A DNA stretch of 64,000 nucleotides from Lachnospiraceae bacterium UBA6998 (GTDB lineage Bacteria > Bacillota > Clostridia > Lachnospirales > Lachnospiraceae), in NCBI GenBank assembly GCA_002448395.1, contig DJXS01000112.1, forward strand, positions 36,196 through 100,195, given 5' to 3'. The notes beneath the pieces are model-generated. The model worked only from the letters and a program-made list of their open reading frames with translations. It was not told where the DNA came from and did no database searches. Within the stretch, counting starts at the first letter, position 1. Every line of letters starts with the position of its first letter. Shown here piece by piece: positions 59,297 through 64,000 of this stretch. The position numbers were made by a program, and so were the translations under genes.

Positions 59297-60252
59297 GCGC
59301 GGCCTCCCAGTTTAAGGCGCGGATCTATCTTCTGGTTAATAAGATCCGCTACGGTTCCCGAGAGAATGACCCAGAAGGCAAGAATGACGACAAGCGCCTC
59401 AACGACCGGATAATCTCTGTTGGAGATCGACGCCACAAGAAATCTTCCCATACCGGGAATTCCGAATACCTGCTCTACAACGATACTGCCGCCGACGATC
59501 TCTGCCATAGTCTGGCCCAGGAATGTGATCGTCGGAACAAGGGAGTTCTTCAGGACGTGTTTTTTGAGGACTTCCACCCTGTCATTGCCCCTTGAGATCG
59601 CCGTGCGCACATAGTCCTTCTCCATCTCCTCAATGAGCGTGCTCTTGAGCATTCGCACCGCCATAGCGATCCTCGGGATCGCTATACAGACCGCGGCAAA
59701 AAAGAGATAGCGAAGCGCCCCCATCAGATTCTTATCCATCTTCGGAAAGTCCCCGGGTGTAAAAAACTTCAGGATGATCCCGAACACATACGAGACCAGG
59801 ATACTCAGAAAGAAGGCGGGAACAGCCATACACAGCTGATTGATCGACGTTCTGATCCAGTCGAAACGACTCTCGGACTTCTGGGCTGCGCGAAGTCCCA
59901 GAGGGAGCGAGAAGACAACAATGATCGCGAAGCTGATCAGGACCATTACCAAAGTCACCTTGAGTTTAGGCATGATCAGGGAAGCCACCGGCTGCCGGTA
60001 GCTGTAGGAAATCCCCAGATTTCCGGAGAAGAATCCCAACAACCAGTTGAAATATTGTACGATAAACGGCTTATCCAGCCCCAGTTCGTGCCGCATTAGT
60101 TCAAGCTGCTTTTCTGTGGCGTTCATTCCCAGGATCGCCCGCGCGGGATCTCCCGAAATGATGTGGAAAGCTGCAAAAGCCAGAAATGATACCAGGATCA
60201 TAGTAATAAAAAGTGCCAGAATTCGGCGGGCTGCATACTTCAAATTAAGCAT
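59293..60252 (-). CDS. oppB: Oligopeptide ABC transporter permease (OppB type)
   Basis: 319 residues, six spans: ILALFITMILVSFLAFAAFH start, DPARAILGMNATEKQLELMR, and the EAA-like block DYVRTAISRGNDRVEVLKKH. The ATG at 60252 abuts the ribosome binding site (GGAGATG), so a TTG at 60243, nine bases behind GGAG, may be the real start. Separated from oppA by a hairpin that could lower permease expression relative to the binding protein. Confidence 0.92.
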   Translation of the reverse strand: MLNLKYAARRILALFITMILVSFLAFAAFHIISGDPARAILGMNATEKQLELMRHELGLDKPFIVQYFNWLLGFFSGNLGISYSYRQPVASLIMPKLKVTLVMVLISFAIIVVFSLPLGLRAAQKSESRFDWIRTSINQLCMAVPAFFLSILVSYVFGIILKFFTPGDFPKMDKNLMGALRYLFFAAVCIAIPRIAMAVRMLKSTLIEEMEKDYVRTAISRGNDRVEVLKKHVLKNSLVPTITFLGQTMAEIVGGSIVVEQVFGIPGMGRFLVASISNRDYPVVEALVVILAFWVILSGTVADLINQKIDPRLKLGGRA

Positions 60253-60314
60253 CTCCTTCTATCGGATCGCTCCGATCAGCTGCCGGTTCAGGCAGCCCGA
60301 ACCGGTCAAATAAA

Positions 60315-60348
60315 ATGCGCAGCAATAAGAACGCCCTATTGCTGCGCA
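60315..60348 (-). terminator. Intergenic hairpin between oppA and oppB
   Basis: Perfect 12-bp stem (tgcgcagcaata / tattgctgcgca) followed on the minus strand by TTTTATTTG. It probably lets only part of the transcripts pass, keeping the binding protein in excess. Confidence 0.8.
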
Positions 60349-60381
60349 CATGATCGCTTAGTCAGATTCCGTTTTCTGTCA

Positions 60382-61989
60382 TCATTCCCACTTAAGCGTG
60401 GAAACATCCAGTACATACAGAGGATAGAATGTAAGACCGGTCAGACCCTTGCGCACAGCGACCATATCCGCCATATCCTGGATATAGACGCTTGCCGCGT
60501 GCTCGGTCAGGTTCTTTTCCATCTCTTTGTATATTTTGACCTGCTCTGCATCGTCATAGCACTTGACCGCCTGCTCGAAGAGAGCATCGTAATCCGCGTT
60601 GTTGTAGTTAATGAAGTTGTTGCCGCGGTTGCCTTCCTCATCGGCCACGCGCTGGCCTGTAGTAAATCTCTCAAGAAGGCTTCTGGCTGTCAGCGGATCA
60701 GCGGTGAGGCCGATCACTGTGGACTGGAAGTTCCTTCCTGCATAGGTATCCGCTTTCCAGCTCTCCCACTCTACACGGTTCAGTGTCGCGTTAATGCCGA
60801 CTTCCTTGAGCTGCTCTGCGATTACCTCCGCAGTATCGACGTGAGGCTGATAGTTGGAGGGGACAGTGATGGTCATATCAAAACCGTCGGGATAGCCCGC
60901 CTGTGTGAGAAGTTCCTTGGCCTTCTTTACATCGTGCTCATAGTAGCCGACCAGGCTCTCGTCAAAATATTTCGTGAATGCAGGGAACACATTGGATCCG
61001 ATCGGGAATCCGTAGCCGTCAAAAGCCATATCCAGGATGCCCTGTCTGTCCACTGCATAGCACAGAGCCTGGCGGACCAGTTCATTGTCAAAAGGAGCGG
61101 CTTCGTTGTTGAGATAGAGCGCTTGTACGAGGTTCATCGTGCCCTGCTCGATATTGAAATTGTCCTTGTTGAGCTCTGCCACCTGAGTGCTGCTCAAGTG
61201 GGATACAAGATCCAGCGCGCCGCTCTCAAGACCCATTACCAGGCCTTCTACTTTCTCGTTGATCTTATATGTGACCTTGTCGATATTGCCGGGAGTTCCC
61301 CAGTAATCCGCAAACTTCTCAAGTTCGACGGATTCCTGCGCTGTACGGCCAACATATTTATAAGGTCCTGTACCTACCGGCGCGGTGTCCTGTTTGTCAT
61401 AGTCAGCGGGAAGAATAGCCAGCGTCAGAAGAGACATCAATTCTGTGTTGGGCTCGCTGAGCGTCATCACGAGTTTGTTGTCCCCGTCCTTCTCAAGACT
61501 CTCAATGCACTGAAGTCCTGTGGAAGTCTGCGGATTGACCTTGGGATCATCCTTGCAGCGCTGGATAGAATAGATCACGTCGTCAAGATCCACCGTATCA
61601 CCGTTGTGGAACTTCACGCCGTCGCGAAGTGTAAAAGTATATACAAGACCGTCATCGGAAATCTGAACGTCCGATGCCACTGCGGGGACAGTGTCTCCCT
61701 TGGAATCGTACTTCACAAGTCCCTCAAAGACATTGAACATAACTTCCTTGGTTCCTGCCGCCACTGCGTAGTGAGGGTCAAGGCTCTGGTCGAGGTCCTG
61801 TGCGATACCGATCACGATCTCGTTGGCCTTCGCTCTCTCTGTAGAAGCCTGTTCCGTTCCGGCTGCTGCATCAGCAGCTGCCTGTGTTCCCGCAGTGCCT
61901 GTGTTCTGTGCTGTTCCTTTGCCGCAGCCTGCGAGGAGTGCTGCCACCATGCTTACAGCAAGGATCCCTGCCAGTAGATTTTTCTTCAT
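60382..61989 (-). CDS. oppA: Oligopeptide-binding lipoprotein of the opp operon
   Basis: 535 residues, SBP family 5. The ATG at 61989 follows GGAGA; an earlier ATG at 62007 is possible. Lipobox LLAGCGKG, an Ala/Thr/Gln linker, then the conserved blocks FTLRDGVKFHNGDTVDLDDV and the start of the domain (LDPHYAVAAGTKEVMFNVFE). First gene of the opp operon; the ligand may be a peptide, nickel or other compound, as this family is broad, but the full oppABCDF order supports a di- or oligopeptide. Confidence 0.9.
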   Translation of the reverse strand: MKKNLLAGILAVSMVAALLAGCGKGTAQNTGTAGTQAAADAAAGTEQASTERAKANEIVIGIAQDLDQSLDPHYAVAAGTKEVMFNVFEGLVKYDSKGDTVPAVASDVQISDDGLVYTFTLRDGVKFHNGDTVDLDDVIYSIQRCKDDPKVNPQTSTGLQCIESLEKDGDNKLVMTLSEPNTELMSLLTLAILPADYDKQDTAPVGTGPYKYVGRTAQESVELEKFADYWGTPGNIDKVTYKINEKVEGLVMGLESGALDLVSHLSSTQVAELNKDNFNIEQGTMNLVQALYLNNEAAPFDNELVRQALCYAVDRQGILDMAFDGYGFPIGSNVFPAFTKYFDESLVGYYEHDVKKAKELLTQAGYPDGFDMTITVPSNYQPHVDTAEVIAEQLKEVGINATLNRVEWESWKADTYAGRNFQSTVIGLTADPLTARSLLERFTTGQRVADEEGNRGNNFINYNNADYDALFEQAVKCYDDAEQVKIYKEMEKNLTEHAASVYIQDMADMVAVRKGLTGLTFYPLYVLDVSTLKWE

Positions 61990-62064
61990 TGGTTCTCCTT
62001 TCATCATTGCTCTCCTTCACTGAGAGTCAATGTGGGGCATTACGCCCATTTGCTTGCCGTGAAC

Positions 62065-62093
62065 ATTGTATGATATTGACAAATTTTTTACAA
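62065..62093 (-). promoter_or_regulatory. Sigma-A promoter of oppABCDF
   Basis: On the minus strand TTGTAA (62088-62093), 17 bases, TACAAT (62065-62070), about 75 bases before oppA. Confidence 0.75.
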
Positions 62094-62192
62094 GCGATTA
62101 GCGCATTTGAGAGCGAAATAATTGTATAAAATACTGTGCTGCAATAAACTGCGGCGGCAGGTTCGCGTTCTGCGCACAGCTCCGAATTGTGC

Positions 62193-62221
62193 AAAAAAAA
62201 GGAACCGAGATCTTCGGTTCC
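62193..62221 (-). terminator. Rho-independent terminator of the tRNA-Gly genes
   Basis: Minus-strand stem ggaaccga / tcggttcc followed by eight T, right after the second tRNA. Confidence 0.93.
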
Positions 62222-62226
62222 CTGAG

Positions 62227-62299
62227 AGCGATAGACGAGGCTCGAACTCGCGACCTCCACCTTGGCAAGGTGGCGTACTACCAACTGTACTACTATCGC
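62227..62299 (-). tRNA. tRNA-Gly (anticodon GCC), copy 2
   Basis: Acceptor GCGATAG/CTATCGC, anticodon stem CCACC/GGTGG with loop TTGCCAA giving GCC, T-loop TTCGAGC, discriminator T, no encoded CCA. The sequence is identical to the upstream copy, 108 bases away. Confidence 0.96.
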
Positions 62300-62334
62300 A
62301 TTTATTAAACTGTTTGGCAACCCGCGTTGCCGAG

Positions 62335-62407
62335 AGCGATAGACGAGGCTCGAACTCGCGACCTCCACCTTGGCAAGGTGGCGTACTACCAACTGTACTA
62401 CTATCGC
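62335..62407 (-). tRNA. tRNA-Gly (anticodon GCC), copy 1
   Basis: Same 73-base sequence as the copy at 62227, transcribed first. Both share one promoter and one terminator. The glycine riboswitch at 4188 shows that glycine supply is also monitored in this genome. Confidence 0.96.
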
Positions 62408-62440
62408 ATTTACAACCGTTTTTCGCGGTGGACATGAATT

Positions 62441-62469
62441 AATATACCTCAGCGTCCACCGCGTGTCAA
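62441..62469 (-). promoter_or_regulatory. Sigma-A promoter of the tRNA-Gly pair, with overlapping palindrome
   Basis: On the minus strand TTGACA (62464-62469), 17 bases, TATATT (62441-62446). A perfect 10-bp inverted repeat (CGCGGTGGAC at 62424-62433, GTCCACCGCG at 62454-62463) brackets the -10 box: one arm is in the spacer, the other at about +1 to +10. Confidence 0.83.
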
Positions 62470-62507
62470 CAGTTTTTTTCGTTTTATTCAGATTGGCTTT
62501 TCTTCTC

Positions 62508-63200
62508 TCAGATCATGGTATCCGTATTGGAATACTGTCTGATCGCGTTGATCGCGAAGATGTCGACGATAATGACAAATCCAAGCCATATATAAGTAAA
62601 TACGTCGCTTCCGATCGAGGCGGCGAAGTCGTAAAAGCCGTGGATCAGGACAGGGATCACGATGCTCAGAGTCCTCATATTCTTGGCAAGTCCGGTCATT
62701 CCGGTTACTGTATACTTCTTCTCAAGTCCATAGAAGTGACCCATGAACACGCCGCAGATCGCGTGGAGCGGAACAGCGGCAAGTCCTCTTACCACCGCGA
62801 CTTCCATTCCGAAACCGGAGATATACAGAACATTCTCCAGGCCGGCAAAGCCAAGTGCCACGCAAACGCCGTAGACAACACCGTCAAACACATAGTTGAA
62901 GGCCGGGTTCTTCCAGCTTCCACGGCGCAGCATGAATTTCTTGCACCCTTCCTCCGCCAGCGCTACTACGAGGAAATTCTCGATCAGTACGAAGAGATAA
63001 CTGTTTTCATCAAGCCCGATCGCCGTAAGGATATTTGTTCCCACCATTTCCAAGATCATAGCCGGGATCGTAGATAAGCATCCCAGAAGGATCAGTTTGG
63101 CCAAAAGTCCCGCGGGCTCCTTCTCAACCTTATCTTTTTTATTGATATACCAAAGCAAAACTACACAGGGCACTAACCCCGCAACCAATACCATAGTCAT
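62508..63200 (-). CDS. PrsW-family intramembrane metalloprotease
   Basis: 230 residues, about eight spans. Catalytic candidates are all present: AEEGCKK (E83, E84), FDGVVYGVCVALGFAGLEN, HAICGVFMGHFYG and HGFYDF. PrsW-type proteases cleave anti-sigma factors such as RsiW of Bacillus; no anti-sigma gene is in the window. GAGG precedes the ATG by six bases. Transcribed alone, directly before the tRNA-Gly promoter. Confidence 0.87.
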   Translation of the reverse strand: MTMVLVAGLVPCVVLLWYINKKDKVEKEPAGLLAKLILLGCLSTIPAMILEMVGTNILTAIGLDENSYLFVLIENFLVVALAEEGCKKFMLRRGSWKNPAFNYVFDGVVYGVCVALGFAGLENVLYISGFGMEVAVVRGLAAVPLHAICGVFMGHFYGLEKKYTVTGMTGLAKNMRTLSIVIPVLIHGFYDFAASIGSDVFTYIWLGFVIIVDIFAINAIRQYSNTDTMI

Positions 63201-63298
63201 TTCAGACCTCTTTCCGGCTTTTGTCGCCTAGATTTATAGAATTACAGACATTATATCATATTATGCCGGCCACATAATATCTGAATTCCGGCGCCGCG

Positions 63299-64000
63299 TC
63301 ACTTCTCCATCTTCCAGAAAGCCGCGCTGTATGCCGGAAGCCTGCTGCCGCCGCCGAAGTCATGCTTCTTTCCGGTGATCAGGTCCACGGCTGTTCCGCA
63401 TCCCGCGTCGAAATGCGCGACATACTCGCTGTCATCCGCGTTGATAGCCACCAGGACTCTCTCGCCCGCCGCCTTTCTCTCGAAAATGCACTGTTTGTTG
63501 GTCAGCACAACACTGCGGAAGTCGCCGTAGCAAAGTGCTTCCGACGATTTTTTGGCAGATGCGAGTTTGCTGATCCACTCTGTCAGCTCATTCCACTCCG
63601 GCTTCTCAATGCGGGGCCTGAGGGCGGGATCGCCCTGTCTCTTCTCACCGGTAACGCCCCACTCGCTGCCGTAGTAGATGCTGGGAATACCCGGCATACC
63701 GAAAGCCAGCGCATAGATCAGAGGCAGGTGCTTCTTGTTAGTAAGGACGCTGGCCACCCTGGTCACATCGTGGTTGTCCACGAAGGACAGCAGGTGATAC
63801 CCTCTGTACAGGCACCAGGGATCGGAGCCGAACTGACGCATGAGGGAATGGACGATCTCAAACATATTCATGCTGTTGAAGCTGGAGAAAAGTCCTTTGT
63901 AGCACTCGTAGTTGGTCGCGCTATGAAGCTTTCCTTCGCCCATAACAGTCTTGTAATCGCCGCCGAGGATCTCGCCGATCAGATAGAAGTCCTCCTTGAG
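63299..64000 (-). CDS. GH13 alpha-amylase family enzyme, C-terminal part
   Basis: The frame stays open to the window edge, so at least 233 residues are seen and the gene continues outside (its N-terminus is beyond 64000). FYLIGEILGG holds the acid/base Glu, FVDNHDVTR the transition-state-stabilising Asp (conserved region IV), and IPSIYYGSEWG the following family block. A C-terminal beta domain ends the protein. Similar enzymes are neopullulanase-, cyclodextrinase- or amylase-like; the missing half prevents finer naming. Confidence 0.88.
   Translation of the reverse strand, partial: LKEDFYLIGEILGGDYKTVMGEGKLHSATNYECYKGLFSSFNSMNMFEIVHSLMRQFGSDPWCLYRGYHLLSFVDNHDVTRVASVLTNKKHLPLIYALAFGMPGIPSIYYGSEWGVTGEKRQGDPALRPRIEKPEWNELTEWISKLASAKKSSEALCYGDFRSVVLTNKQCIFERKAAGERVLVAINADDSEYVAHFDAGCGTAVDLITGKKHDFGGGSRLPAYSAAFWKMEK

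Overview
The window reads as a chromosomal segment of a Gram-positive, single-membrane member of the Clostridia, most likely Lachnospiraceae or a close relative. Grounds: Bacillota-type gene families (UPF0371/DUF1846, YfhO, AGCS symporter under a tandem glycine riboswitch, NHLP-type bacteriocin exporters), lipobox lipoproteins, strong GGAGG ribosome binding sites, sigma-A promoters (TTGACA / TATAAT), a perfect CIRCE operator, infC-rpmI-rplT order with an attenuated leader, and no outer-membrane or LPS genes. The placement is inferred from remembered families, not from a search. No phage, transposase, integrase or CRISPR array was seen. Most genes are on the minus strand.

Layout. 1-8 kb: end of a UPF0371 gene, ROK glucokinase, a 63-bp tandem hairpin repeat, an alpha/beta hydrolase, a zinc-ribbon membrane protein, then riboswitch-AGCS symporter and an NCS2 purine permease. 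8-18.6 kb: PPOX flavoprotein, EamA exporter, an ExbB/ExbD/ExbD-like operon, a DUF1508 protein, the AmmeMemoRadiSam genes (AmrB-AmrA fusion plus AmrS), trmD with an AI-2E-type transporter, a CofE-like ligase and a CDF metal exporter. 18.7-26.7 kb: tRNA-Pro(AGG), an SGNH lipoprotein with a GH28 glycosidase, infC-rpmI-rplT, purA with a HAD gene and a small membrane protein, and purB. 26.7-32.6 kb: three overlapping genes of unknown function (giant protein, actin/Hsp70-fold ATPase-like protein, TPR-like protein). 32.7-41 kb: YfhO, htpG with CIRCE, PrsA-like lipoprotein, folA, beta-CASP nuclease. 41-47 kb: a bacteriocin-type exporter (adaptor, peptidase-ABC, ABC) ending in a TraX-like gene. 47-55.5 kb: metNIQ with a STAS gene, then potABCD behind a cupin regulator. 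55.8-64 kb: phosphoesterase, a 70-bp tandem hairpin repeat, oppABCDF, two tRNA-Gly(GCC), a PrsW-like protease and the end of a GH13 alpha-amylase.

How it works together: much of the window serves uptake and homeostasis of small molecules (glycine/alanine, purines, methionine, polyamines, peptides, metals), beside core translation and purine synthesis genes. The least explained parts are the 26.7-32.6 kb operon, the ExbB/ExbD set in a presumed monoderm, the exporter without a visible substrate peptide, and the two arrays of tandem perfect hairpins.
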